Assembly: GCA_019314005.1 (NCBI GenBank) | Contig: JAFDAE010000003.1 | Location: 1-30,111 of the forward strand | Origin: Deltaproteobacteria bacterium | Lineage (GTDB): Bacteria; Desulfobacterota; Desulfobacteria; C00003060; C00003106 | Reading direction: 5' to 3' | Length of the DNA: 30,111 nucleotides | In this document: positions 1-8,140 of the stretch, piece after piece | Numbering within the stretch: the stretch's first letter is position 1 | Layout: each line of letters opens with the position of its first letter | Translations under genes and position numbers: made by a program | Notes under the pieces: generated by a model | The model's input: only the letters and a program-made list of their open reading frames with translations | Database searches by the model: none | What the model was told of the DNA's origin: nothing

Positions 1-1965
1 CAGGCATGGAAAGGCGGCCTGGTACGCTTTTAAGACCGGATCAGCAGGATCAAACACATAGAAATCAAGACTGCCATTATAGGCATCTACCACAACCTTT
101 ACAGAGTTCTTTATATAGTTCACATCACGGGAAAAGAAGATATCTTTAGAGAACGAAAAAGAGATCCCCTCGTATTCTTTTTTCCGTTTTTCTTCCAATG
201 CATACGGTTCTGAATAGGGGTAATAACAACTGGTCGTATAGGCATCAATAATCCAAAAAAGTCGTCCATCAGCCATCGCCAAGTACGGATCACTATCGAA
301 TTTTAAAAACGGAGCCACACGGTTTACCCGCTTTTGGATCTCTCGATAGATCATTATCCTGCTTTTCGGAAGAAGGTATTCTGAAAGCGGGATGTTTATG
401 TCAAAAAACTTCAGAGAAAAGGCCAACTTCTTTATAAACGAATCGAGCGCCACGCCACCGCTGCCTCGATATGTTGTGTATATATTGGTGTCCCCCTTTG
501 GATAATCAAACTCTTTTGTTGAGGTGTCCACGATAACGAAATCATCCGTTTTTTCGGAGTAATAAAGCTCTGGTCTCTCCACTGTAAGGCCCATAGGCGA
601 GGCCGGAGGAATATCCTTCACAAAGAATACAGGAAGTCCCTCGGTGGAAACCTGGTTTGCCGGACTCATGCAGATACCATGTCCGTGAGTATAAAGGAGG
701 TGTTTATTGATCCATGTCTTCGCTGTATGCGGAAGGTTGTCTATATTGAGCTCGCGGGGACTGAGCATAACCTGCACATAGTCTTTGCCGACCTGGTAAC
801 GATCAACATCCACATTTAGAAAGGAGTAGTAGAGACGAATTTCTTGAAGATCGATATATGTCTCTTTTAAAGGACGCTTGTCCCATATCTTGATGTTCTT
901 TATAGTAGAGCGACATTCCTTGATATCGTCGGTGCTCAGATGTTCTACTACCGGGTAATTCTCACTTCTTATCAGATCGAGTCCGTAAGCCCTTCCCGTA
1001 GACTCTATATTATGCCGGATATAAGGTCTCTCCCTTTCCAGTTCGGTAGGTTCCACTATAATTTCTTGCAACAGGGCAGGGTAGATAAGCTGTAGGGTTA
1101 CAACGGCAATACCCCATATAGACACGGCAAGAACAGGAAGGCGCCCCCTTTTTCCAAAAAGAGCAGCCAAACAGATGACAGCGGTCAAAACGACTATTGC
1201 GAGCAGCGCCTTATAGGCAACTATGTCTCCGTAAATATTGGCGTATCGCGCCCCGAAAACAAACCCATCCGAGGAATAAAGGGTCTCAAGCATGTCGAGC
1301 CGGTACCCCCACGCTTTAATCCCCAAGAGCACTGCAAAGATGATAAAAAGATGTATTCGTGCTGATTTCGTGGCCTTAGGACGGCCCTGTAATAGACCAA
1401 TGTTGCGGTTTAATATATAAACAAAAAAGGTAAGCCCAATTACTATAACAAACCCATAAAACGCGAGGGCCTGAAGCAGTCTAAGGGATGGATAGGAAAA
1501 GATATAAAATCCCAGATCCTTGTTAAATATCGGGTCATATAATCCGAACTTTTGTGGATGAAGATATCGTAGAATCGTATCCCAGTGGTTAAAGCCTATG
1601 CCACCGGCAATGAAGGCGAACACAAACAGTGTCACCCACAAACCTATGCGTATATGCGCCGTCTGAATATTAAGGTTTTTTGCGTCAAACAACCTGACTT
1701 CGGAATCTGTAAGCGCTCCGGCCCGGTCCCCCTGTGCCCACGCCAGTTTGACCGAAGCAAAACCAAAAAGGAAAAAAACAAGATAAAACACCAGGCTGGA
1801 AGCAGCTTTTATGCTCAATATCTTTATATAAACCGGCGCATAGTGGATGCTTTCAAACCAAAGCCATTCAGAATATACATTGGCCAACGCCAGACTTATA
1901 AGAAGGACTAAAACAGAACCTGTCAGTATAATAATAAACTTGGTTTTTGTGCTTGCCTTTTTCAT
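1..1965 (-). CDS. UPF0182 family membrane protein (3' part missing at left edge)
   Basis: The frame stays open from an ATG at 1965 to the first base of the window, giving 655 codons without a stop, so the C-terminus is cut off. The start has a good ribosome site (AAGGA about 7 bases upstream). The N-terminal third holds about seven hydrophobic segments, the first at residues 9-30, and the remainder is a large soluble part. Recognisable family stretches include TGRAYGLD, the region around LLYTHGHGICMSP, and VDAYNGSLDFYVFDP near the visible end, all typical of UPF0182 (COG1615). Members are usually around 900 residues, so roughly a quarter is missing. The family's biochemical role is unknown to me; the protein should sit in the inner membrane with a large extracytoplasmic domain. 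It lies 39 bases downstream of the DUF89 gene on the same strand and may be co-transcribed with it. Confidence 0.85.
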   Translation of the reverse strand, partial: MKKASTKTKFIIILTGSVLVLLISLALANVYSEWLWFESIHYAPVYIKILSIKAASSLVFYLVFFLFGFASVKLAWAQGDRAGALTDSEVRLFDAKNLNIQTAHIRIGLWVTLFVFAFIAGGIGFNHWDTILRYLHPQKFGLYDPIFNKDLGFYIFSYPSLRLLQALAFYGFVIVIGLTFFVYILNRNIGLLQGRPKATKSARIHLFIIFAVLLGIKAWGYRLDMLETLYSSDGFVFGARYANIYGDIVAYKALLAIVVLTAVICLAALFGKRGRLPVLAVSIWGIAVVTLQLIYPALLQEIIVEPTELERERPYIRHNIESTGRAYGLDLIRSENYPVVEHLSTDDIKECRSTIKNIKIWDKRPLKETYIDLQEIRLYYSFLNVDVDRYQVGKDYVQVMLSPRELNIDNLPHTAKTWINKHLLYTHGHGICMSPANQVSTEGLPVFFVKDIPPASPMGLTVERPELYYSEKTDDFVIVDTSTKEFDYPKGDTNIYTTYRGSGGVALDSFIKKLAFSLKFFDINIPLSEYLLPKSRIMIYREIQKRVNRVAPFLKFDSDPYLAMADGRLFWIIDAYTTSCYYPYSEPYALEEKRKKEYEGISFSFSKDIFFSRDVNYIKNSVKVVVDAYNGSLDFYVFDPADPVLKAYQAAFPCL

Positions 1966-2004
1966 TGACGGGTCCTTACATAAAAAACCGGGTGGGGTGG
2001 GAGG

Positions 2005-3801
2005 TTAGACTAAGGGAGACTCCACTAAGCGCTGATCATACATCTTTCCTATACCATATTCTTTTCTTCTTAAGAATTTTTCTTTTGAAGGACCTATAAT
2101 CTGCATCTCCGGATGTTCTTTCTGCACTTCCAGTGCAATATTCATCTCTTTGGTGCAACCAGTGCTGAATGTGGCATCTTTTCCCACCCATTCCGGCGGG
2201 ATCTTCATACCCATTTCCCGAAATGCTCTCATGATATCGGAATATGTCTGTAAATGCCAAATATCTATGAGACCGCTTCTCTGTACTATCTCCCACATAT
2301 ACATGAGATCGTCTGCATCCATTCCAGATATAAAATACTCTGAAGGATTAATAATAAAGGTGCTTGAATACTGCTTCTTAAGCAACTCAATATAAACAGA
2401 CATGATCTTCTTGGCCAAGTCTATTTTGCCGGGGATCGAACCTATAATGCCGCTGTAAAAGATTACCGTCATTCCTTCTTTTTTGGCATCTTCCAGTTGT
2501 TGAATAATCTCCTCGGCTCTTCCCTCCAGTTCCTCATGTGAAAATCTCACCGCATTCGGGTGCTTCGGCTTGTAGCGGACACAAACCGTTCCGTCTTCTC
2601 CCTTTGAAAAATTAAAAATGTCCTGTGTAAATCTAAAATGCGTATCAAAAAAACGTCGGCATTGTTCCTGACCTTTGGTGATCACCGCGTCAACTTCTTT
2701 GAATATGCGCGCAAATGTCGTTGAAGCCATTAACAGGTTGATTATCTCCTGTGTTCCATCAGAGACCACTATGATATTTTGATCCGCTTTCAGAAGCGCC
2801 GCAAGACTCTTTTTACTCAACCTATTATCTTTGACCTCCAGGGCATCGCCAAGTTCGGCATTAAGGCTGGGGTCCTCCTCAACATCCTTAAAGGTCGCCT
2901 TTTCAAAGAGGGCGCTCTCTTTTACCGCAATAATCACCTTGTGTCCAAGTTGCGCCAAATGCTTAATAATAGCAAGATCGAATAATACCTCGCCTGCTTC
3001 ATTTGCGAGCCACAGAATCTTCTTCGTCCCTGTGTCTTCGCGGACGCTCAAAAATCGTTTGAGGTGTTCGTAACCGTTTCCTGAAATCGGACGCTTAAAT
3101 AGATCCATATAATCTGAAAAACTAAAGCGGGACAACCTATCAGTCTCCCAGAGTCTGTTTTCAATGGAGAGAGCGATAAGGCGTTGGAGCTTTAAGAAGT
3201 CAATCTGTTCTTTAAGAGCTCCAATATTGTCAGAACGGGATAGGCTGGAGAAATCATCCAAAAAGTCGATGGCCTCATTAAATGCTTCGGATTGAAGAGC
3301 GGTTAAGGTCTTCCTGTTCCGTTCCTCTTTTTCACTTGTGCAGGGATCCTCAATCTGGGTGCGGTCAAGGTATATTTTAAAAAGGCGTTTTTCAAGCCGA
3401 GACGGAATCATTATCCCATCTCGTGTCTCATGCTCGTATTTAATTGTAATCAACGCCTTTATATAGTCCCGCTCCTTTTTGTCTTCTATCTGATGTTCGA
3501 TCAGCCGCAAGATCTTCCGCAAGACCTTATCATACTCCGCCTCTATTAGAGGGGTCTTTTCCTGTTTCATGATCATGCCGAACATATGATCTGAGCACGG
3601 ATAAAACCTCTCGTTATCCTCAATATAGACCATAAACCTTATCTGCTCAGGAGAGGCAACATGGTCTGGAAAAGCGTAATAATCGAGGTGGTTTTCTATG
3701 AAACAGGTAGTATACCACGCATCTTTTTCAGGATTCACTCCGGTCTTATAGGTGAATTCCGGATTGTACCGCACTTGATTTTCGTTAAAAAAAGTAACCA
3801 T
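2005..3801 (-). CDS. DUF89/ARMT1-like domain protein with atypical metal-site residues
   Basis: About 598 residues. The C-terminal half resembles the DUF89 (ARMT1-like, damage-control phosphatase) fold: WLANEAGEVLFDLAIIKHL at about 264-282, then a strand-helix unit (VKESALFEKATFKDV), then DAVITKGQE near 372-379. The N-terminal 230 residues include a charged helical part typical of the domain's helical bundle. DUF89 enzymes bind metal with a DN(A)GE motif and a downstream ND; here these read NEAGE and EK, so catalysis is doubtful. I chose the ATG at 3801 because the longer frame from 3843 begins inside a MITE-like insertion. If that element is removed in silico, an in-frame TAA appears seven codons before 3801. 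The ribosome site is modest (GGAG very close to the ATG, AAGGG further up). The family call is fairly secure and the substrate is unknown. Confidence 0.7.
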   Translation of the reverse strand: MVTFFNENQVRYNPEFTYKTGVNPEKDAWYTTCFIENHLDYYAFPDHVASPEQIRFMVYIEDNERFYPCSDHMFGMIMKQEKTPLIEAEYDKVLRKILRLIEHQIEDKKERDYIKALITIKYEHETRDGIMIPSRLEKRLFKIYLDRTQIEDPCTSEKEERNRKTLTALQSEAFNEAIDFLDDFSSLSRSDNIGALKEQIDFLKLQRLIALSIENRLWETDRLSRFSFSDYMDLFKRPISGNGYEHLKRFLSVREDTGTKKILWLANEAGEVLFDLAIIKHLAQLGHKVIIAVKESALFEKATFKDVEEDPSLNAELGDALEVKDNRLSKKSLAALLKADQNIIVVSDGTQEIINLLMASTTFARIFKEVDAVITKGQEQCRRFFDTHFRFTQDIFNFSKGEDGTVCVRYKPKHPNAVRFSHEELEGRAEEIIQQLEDAKKEGMTVIFYSGIIGSIPGKIDLAKKIMSVYIELLKKQYSSTFIINPSEYFISGMDADDLMYMWEIVQRSGLIDIWHLQTYSDIMRAFREMGMKIPPEWVGKDATFSTGCTKEMNIALEVQKEHPEMQIIGPSKEKFLRRKEYGIGKMYDQRLVESPLV

Positions 3802-3821
3802 TACTCCAAAGTAGCCCTTTT

Positions 3822-3963
3822 GAGACCTTTGCATAACTGCCATTTTTCCGTGATGCGGCGTCAGGCTTCAAAATTTAATCCTCAAAATACCCAATGTATT
3901 CCTCCGGTTAAATTTTTCGCCTTTCTTGCCTGACGAAAAAATGTCGCGTTATGCAAAGGTCTC
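3822..3963. mobile_element. 142-bp MITE-like element with terminal inverted repeats
   Basis: Both ends carry a perfect 16-base inverted repeat, GAGACCTTTGCATAAC at 3822-3837 and its reverse complement at 3948-3963. An imperfect continuation follows (CATTTTT, then CGTCAGGC on each side). The element is flanked by the direct repeat CTTTT (3817-3821 and 3964-3968), which looks like a target-site duplication. There is no transposase gene inside, so it would need a transposase in trans. The end sequence looks to me like IS5/IS1182-type insertion sequences, but that is from memory and unverified. It sits between the probable promoter and the start codon of the DUF89 gene. Confidence 0.8.
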
Positions 3964-4025
3964 CTTTTATGAGAACTTTATTGAAAGACATGGCATTGCG
4001 CCTCTAACATGTTTTAATCTTATAA

Positions 4026-4054
4026 AATTTAGCAGGTGGGGCTTACAGTGTCAA
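4026..4054 (-). promoter_or_regulatory. Sigma-70-type promoter for the DUF89 gene
   Basis: Read on the minus strand, a perfect TTGACA (4049-4054) is followed after 17 bases by TAAATT (4026-4031, four of six consensus matches). It lies just downstream of the mobB stop and points at the DUF89 gene. The MITE-like element now lies between this promoter and the start codon, so any transcript would carry the element's hairpin in its leader. This is inferred from sequence only. Confidence 0.55.
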
Positions 4055-4062
4055 GAAAAAGG

Positions 4063-4770
4063 CTATTTTGGCGGAAAGGGACTTTTTGCGGAATCATCAA
4101 TCTTGGTCGCCTCTTCCAGGTCAACAATCAACTCAAGCTTTTTTGGTGTGTTGAGCCCTCTTATTTTTAATGTAGAGATCATACCCATAAGTACCTGTTT
4201 GAACATCTCTTTAACAAAATGATTTAATGGTATTTTCCGATCATTTACCCTTAAGGCAACTCCGGAAGATTCGCGTTTTTTTGGAACAACCCGTTTAATG
4301 ATGAACTCACATATCGAGCCTGCATCATTCACGTCAAATACCGGCAGATCGATATCGTGCTGTGTATCAGAAGCAACAGCAACAAGACGATCTTTCTTCT
4401 CGCACAAAAGGTGTTTTTGGCGTGCCTTTCTATGAACCTCTATCTTGGGTATCTTCTCTTTTTTGTAGCCCTCGGCAATAACTATATCCACATCATCCAG
4501 ATAAAGGTCACAAAGCTTGCTAAGGCTTATTTCCTCATCACGGCGCTTTATCAATGCCATCTTCTGTGACGAAGAAATTATTACATTGCAAGCTCCCGCC
4601 TTCGCATAGCGCCATGTGTCCTTTCCTTCGTGGTCTATCTCAAAATCATGGGCTCCGTGTTTTATGGCGGCAACCCGGTATCCTTTTTTGAGAAACTCTG
4701 AAATCAGCTTCTCAATCAGTGTTGTTTTTCCCACACCCGACCTTCCCACAATCGATATAATCGGCTGCAT
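4063..4770 (-). CDS. mobB: MobB-type molybdopterin-guanine dinucleotide biosynthesis adapter GTPase, with C-terminal extension
   Basis: 235 residues from the ATG at 4770, which has AAAGGA about 8 bases upstream. The open frame extends to 4893, but that part runs through a GC-rich intergenic hairpin and is not protein-like. The P-loop GRSGVGKT is at residues 9-16, followed by the MobB pattern AAIKHGAHDFEIDHEGKDT, then SSSQKMALIKR and DIVIAEGYKKEKIPKIEVHR. MobB binds GTP and works with MobA in adding GMP to molybdopterin, so molybdo- or tungsto-enzymes are expected elsewhere in the genome. E. coli MobB is about 175 residues. Here some 60 extra residues follow, containing RVNDRKIPLNHFVKEMF and a stretch about promoting or binding that I cannot interpret. 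No mobA is adjacent. Confidence 0.82.
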   Translation of the reverse strand: MQPIISIVGRSGVGKTTLIEKLISEFLKKGYRVAAIKHGAHDFEIDHEGKDTWRYAKAGACNVIISSSQKMALIKRRDEEISLSKLCDLYLDDVDIVIAEGYKKEKIPKIEVHRKARQKHLLCEKKDRLVAVASDTQHDIDLPVFDVNDAGSICEFIIKRVVPKKRESSGVALRVNDRKIPLNHFVKEMFKQVLMGMISTLKIRGLNTPKKLELIVDLEEATKIDDSAKSPFPPK

Positions 4771-4854
4771 GCCAGGAAATCCTTTCTTTTGTTGGTAGTT
4801 ATAAATTTTAAGAAAATGTTTTTGGGTAAGGAATAGTACAAACTTCCAGATCCC

Positions 4855-4887
4855 GCCCGCCTCGCCTGAGCGAGAGCGATGGCGGGC
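4855..4887. repeat. GC-rich inverted repeat in the mobB upstream spacer
   Basis: GCCCGCC (4855-4861) pairs with GGCGGGC (4881-4887). Nested TCGC/GCGA units lie between them in an otherwise AT-rich 224-bp gap (4771-4994). The rest of the gap is low-complexity sequence made of TTCGGATTTCG-like and TTCGAATT-like words around 4900-4980. Such hairpins often recur through a genome as interspersed repeats. It could also form a hairpin in the mobB leader RNA. It has no T-run and is not a convincing terminator. Confidence 0.55.
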
Positions 4888-4994
4888 AGGCATATTGTTT
4901 CGGATTTTGAATTTTGGTCATTCGCATTTGTTTCGAATTGAGCGCTGACGCTTCACTTCGTGCCGTGCTTCGGATTTCGTATTTATTAACTTAA

Positions 4995-5525
4995 TTATAT
5001 ATTACCTGTAATCCACTTCCTTATAGACGGTATCTGTCTCATAGTCCATTCATCGGATATTCTCTGTTTTATGAATCGCTTAAAAAGTGTATCAATAACA
5101 TTTATGCACTCTTCGTAAAGAAATATTTTCTCAAGGATTGCCCCTTCAAAGTCATCTTTCTTTTCTACTTTCCCGGTTTTGGGCGTCTTAAAAGAATTAA
5201 ATGTAAAGCTTTCACCATTCAAGCCAAAGCTCCATTCATTATCATTAATTTTGAGCCTGAACTTCATCTCCCTGACAAGCATCCTTTTTTTAAGCGATAT
5301 CCTGGCCTCTTCAAGGTCTGCATCTTCCCCGAGGATGGTCACGGTCTCAGGTTTTGCGCTGTCAACCAGCTCCATGACCACCTTATCACCGGGAACAAGG
5401 AAAACATCGCCTTGGTCCGGCAGGTCTATGGAGCCCCCCTTTTTTTCCGTCAGGAACCACAGCCAGGTAAGAAATTCGAAACCAAGGAATCTATATCTCT
5501 TGAGTAATATTGATATATCAAGCAT
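4995..5525 (-). CDS. C-terminal half of a split RdgC-like protein
   Basis: 176 residues from an ATG with GAGG about 9 bases upstream. By itself it is not obviously recognisable. It follows the RdgC N-terminal-half gene by 30 bases, and residues 10-115 fit the C-terminal domain of RdgC by pattern. There is a LGFEFLTWLWF segment, a gap, then ILGEDADLEEARISLKKRMLVREM. This corresponds to the E. coli segment where a helix precedes a repeated strand pattern, and EWSFGLNGESFTFNSFKTP matches the strand region that follows. RdgC forms a ring around duplex DNA and modulates RecA. The two products together (381 residues) exceed E. coli RdgC (303), with extra helical sequence at this C-terminus. Assignment rests on position and a weak pattern match. 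Confidence 0.55.
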   Translation of the reverse strand: MLDISILLKRYRFLGFEFLTWLWFLTEKKGGSIDLPDQGDVFLVPGDKVVMELVDSAKPETVTILGEDADLEEARISLKKRMLVREMKFRLKINDNEWSFGLNGESFTFNSFKTPKTGKVEKKDDFEGAILEKIFLYEECINVIDTLFKRFIKQRISDEWTMRQIPSIRKWITGNI

Positions 5526-5555
5526 TTATTACATCCTCACACCAGGATTGACGAT

Positions 5556-6173
5556 TTACGAAACCGTCAACCCTGTATATGTTATTTTTTGAAGTCTGTC
5601 TCTCTCATCATCTGAAAGACCAGCTGAAAGGTCCCCAAGAGTAAAGGGAAACATCCTTATCAGCCTAAGACCAAAAGATCTTAAAAATTGGCTCTCAAAC
5701 TCTTCGATTGCAGACCTTGATGAAGAAAAAAACCACAACCAGGCGTGCTCGTAGTGCCAGACAACGTCATACTGGCTCGGCGTTGCCGGCATTCTTAACA
5801 ACAAAACATCTTTTACCCGCTCTTTTATTTCTTTCTTTTCGTTTTTTGAGAGGAACTCTCGGCCTGTATCGGCGAGTTTTTTGGCTATCTCTATTTCACA
5901 ATTCTTTTTAACTACTTTTGAGGGGATCTTTTTTGTATCAACCCTAAAAGAAAAGACCAGATATTCACCTACTATGAACGAAGAATCATCGAACTGCGGC
6001 GCAAACGGCGTTTGAAAAGATGTCCAGCCGCATATTTTTTCGCATGGATCCTTGTCTATTTCTTGGATGGTATCTCTTTTCAGAGAACCTCGGACGGTAT
6101 CGATAAAAGGGTCCGGAACTCTTCCTTCAACCCTATATCTCACAACAGCACTTGAGGATGACAGTAACCCCAT
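5556..6173 (-). CDS. rdgC: RdgC-like recombination-associated protein, N-terminal part
   Basis: 205 residues from an ATG with AAGGAG 8 bases upstream. The order of conserved stretches follows RdgC (PF04381). GWTSFQTPFAPQFDD is at about 50-64 and a strand LVFSFRVDTKKIPSKVV at about 71-87. A long basic/acidic helix pair (EIEIAKKLADTGREFLSKNEKKEIKERV) follows, then LLLRMPATPS, then WLWFFSSSRSAIEEFE and RMFPFTL. The C-terminal domain of the usual 303-residue protein is absent here and appears to be supplied by the next gene. The stop at 5556 is followed by a new start with its own ribosome site, so this looks like two genes and not a fresh frameshift. RdgC binds double-stranded DNA as a ring and limits RecA loading. 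It is divergent from the response regulator across a 185-bp gap in which I see no clear promoter. Confidence 0.72.
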   Translation of the reverse strand: MGLLSSSSAVVRYRVEGRVPDPFIDTVRGSLKRDTIQEIDKDPCEKICGWTSFQTPFAPQFDDSSFIVGEYLVFSFRVDTKKIPSKVVKKNCEIEIAKKLADTGREFLSKNEKKEIKERVKDVLLLRMPATPSQYDVVWHYEHAWLWFFSSSRSAIEEFESQFLRSFGLRLIRMFPFTLGDLSAGLSDDERDRLQKITYTGLTVS

Positions 6174-6358
6174 ATTTTTTGCTCCTTATAGACAACTTCG
6201 TTCAAAATCAAATCTTCTACCTCTATTTTTCAAACATGGCAAGGAAAAGTTTATCCTTAATATATTCCTAAAATAACCGATAATATGATTGTTTATTTAA
6301 AAAAACAACAGCGGCTCTTCACCCGTTTCCAAACCAACAGACAGGGGGTATTGTAAAA

Positions 6359-6808
6359 ATGGAAGGCCTTGTAAAAACCAACGAAGTATTAATAGTAGAT
6401 GATAATGAGAGCTTGCTAACGGCCCTAAAACGTCTGTTGAGCGTTTATTTTAAGGAACGAGACGTTCATAACTATAATATATTAACAGCGACTTCTGCTG
6501 ACGAGGCCGTAAGCATCTTAGAAAAGAATTCTTCGATATCAATAATCATTTCTGATATTATGATGCCCGGAATGGACGGTTTGGATTTTCTAAGGCATAT
6601 TACCCATGATCTCCGCCGCGGGATTCAGGTCATTATGATTACAGGCCAGGGTAATATGGGAAGGGCTGTTGATTCTTTTAGGAACGGAGCGGCTGAATAT
6701 ATTGTCAAGCCGTTTGATGTATCAACTATCTATGAAATTATGGATAGGACTATTGCTCGACTGGAAAATTGGGCGAAAATGATAAAAGGGGCTGTTGCAT
6801 TAGACTAA
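6359..6808 (+). CDS. Single-domain CheY-like response regulator
   Basis: 149 residues comprising one receiver domain and a short tail. The acidic pair is in LIVDDNE (D14-D15), the phosphoacceptor is D66 in SDIMMPG, the switch threonine is T95 in MITGQG, and K117 is in VKPFD. All catalytic residues are present, so phosphorylation is expected. There is no output domain, so it must act by protein contact or as a phosphorelay intermediate. The start has AGGGGG about 10 bases upstream. It is the only plus-strand gene in the left arm and ends 23 bases from the stop of the convergent histidine kinase, a natural candidate partner although the two are not co-transcribed. Confidence 0.88.
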   Translation: MEGLVKTNEVLIVDDNESLLTALKRLLSVYFKERDVHNYNILTATSADEAVSILEKNSSISIIISDIMMPGMDGLDFLRHITHDLRRGIQVIMITGQGNMGRAVDSFRNGAAEYIVKPFDVSTIYEIMDRTIARLENWAKMIKGAVALD

Positions 6809-6831
6809 TCCCCATGGCAACAAAAAACTCT

Positions 6832-8136
6832 TTATAAACCATATCCTTCCTGTTTTTTGGGAAGCATGACGACAAAGCGAGTAAACGGCTTTCCTTTCTT
6901 TCCTTTTTTGCTAACAAGCCTTATGGTTCCTTTGTGATTCTCGACAATCTGTTTTGCGATAGGAAGACCCAGCCCGGTTCCCTTGTCCTCCTTTCCAACT
7001 ATCTTGTAAAAGAAATCGAATATCTCTGTCCTGTGCTGTTTTGGTATAAACGTATCGCTTCTCACACTAAAAGAGACGGTATCCTTCTCCTCTGTTGCAT
7101 GAATAGTAACTCGGCTGTTTTCAGAGGAAAAATTAATCCCATTATACAGGAGGTTGTTTAAGACAGTAAATATTCCTTGCTTATCCCCCTCGATAACAAT
7201 ATCTTTAAGTTTTTTGTTGTAACTATATATCGTTATATTCTTTATTTCAGCCAACGGCTCAATTTTTGAGATTATATCCTCTATCACCGAATACAAACTA
7301 AACGATGTAATTCTCATTTTGTGTTCCGGATCTGTTATTTTTAAAAATCTAATAAAATCGTTTATGCTTTCTTCTATTCTGTATTCTTCTTTCGCTACTA
7401 TTTTCGAATACTTAAACAGCTTGTCCAAGTATGCGTTTCTCTGTTCGGCTTTTATCGTGGTATAGAGCTTTTCTATAATTCCTGGAAACTTTTTGGTAAA
7501 ACCGCCGATAACGGTTAGCGGATTTCTAAGTTCGTGGACTAATACATCCAACACTTTTATGCGCTCTTGCTGAATCAATATTAACCTGTCCCTCATCCGT
7601 CGATACTCGTTAAAAAACTCTGCTCGAGCGATTGCCTGCCCGATCAGTTCTGCCATCTCTACTGAATAAAGGAACTTCTCCGCAGAAATTTTTTTCCTGT
7701 CCGTCCCTGAATCAATAACCATAACCCCATACTTTTTTTCTACCGATGCGTTGACATCTTTATATTTAATTGGAATGACGGCCTTAATTTTTACCTTGTT
7801 TCTCAGGGTATGATCAAATTCTTCTATTTCAGTTTTTTTAGTAACATTAATTGGCTCTCCCTTTTCAAAAACTCTCCAAACAATGCTGGTCTTCAGAACA
7901 ACAATCCCCTTGTGGAGTTCTCTTCTGTAATCTCCCGACCAGTGTTCAATAACCAAATCTCCCCTGTCGTCAAGAAGATAGATCCGCACCCTCTTTTTTA
8001 ATCGATCAGAAATAAAAGATATGCTTTTAGCAACAAGAACATCTACGTCAAAATTAAGATTTATCAGCCTCGATATTTCGAGGAAGTCTTTATGCTTTTT
8101 TAAACAAAACGTATATTCTGTTGTCTTTGATGCCAT
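6832..8136 (-). CDS. Soluble GAF-type sensor histidine kinase
   Basis: 434 residues with no membrane segment or signal peptide, so cytosolic. Residues about 15-175 look like a GAF sensor domain (ISRLINLNFDVDVLV, then AVIPIKYKDV and KKYGVMVIDS). The H-box is VLVHELRNPLTVIGGF with phosphoacceptor H201. The N-box is VLNNLLYNGINFSS (N332), and the G2 box is KGTGLGLPIAKQI at 385-397. The G1 box is degenerate: where DxGxGIP is expected the sequence has SVRSDTFIPKQHRTEIF. The gene starts 4 bases after the thymidylate synthase stop and has no ribosome site of its own, suggesting translational coupling to thyA. It probably belongs to the dnaN-gyrB-thyA transcription unit. The signal is unknown. Confidence 0.85.
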   Translation of the reverse strand: MASKTTEYTFCLKKHKDFLEISRLINLNFDVDVLVAKSISFISDRLKKRVRIYLLDDRGDLVIEHWSGDYRRELHKGIVVLKTSIVWRVFEKGEPINVTKKTEIEEFDHTLRNKVKIKAVIPIKYKDVNASVEKKYGVMVIDSGTDRKKISAEKFLYSVEMAELIGQAIARAEFFNEYRRMRDRLILIQQERIKVLDVLVHELRNPLTVIGGFTKKFPGIIEKLYTTIKAEQRNAYLDKLFKYSKIVAKEEYRIEESINDFIRFLKITDPEHKMRITSFSLYSVIEDIISKIEPLAEIKNITIYSYNKKLKDIVIEGDKQGIFTVLNNLLYNGINFSSENSRVTIHATEEKDTVSFSVRSDTFIPKQHRTEIFDFFYKIVGKEDKGTGLGLPIAKQIVENHKGTIRLVSKKGKKGKPFTRFVVMLPKKQEGYGL

Positions 8137-8140
8137 CGTT

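Noticed and set aside
3802..3843. Start of the DUF89 gene at 3843 (612 residues)
   Set aside because: The extra 14 codons come from the inverted end of the MITE-like element and its flank.
4771..4893. 41-residue N-terminal extension of MobB
   Set aside because: It runs through a GC-rich hairpin repeat, and a better ribosome site precedes the ATG at 4770.
5526..5555. Recent frameshift or nonsense mutation splitting one rdgC gene
   Set aside because: The second gene has its own start and ribosome site after a 30-base gap, and no simple frame change would join the two.
6230..6358. Sigma-54 promoter before the response regulator (TGGCA near 6236)
   Set aside because: The expected TTGC element at the right spacing is absent.
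6809..6831. Bidirectional terminator between the response regulator and the histidine kinase
   Set aside because: The 23 bases contain no usable inverted repeat.
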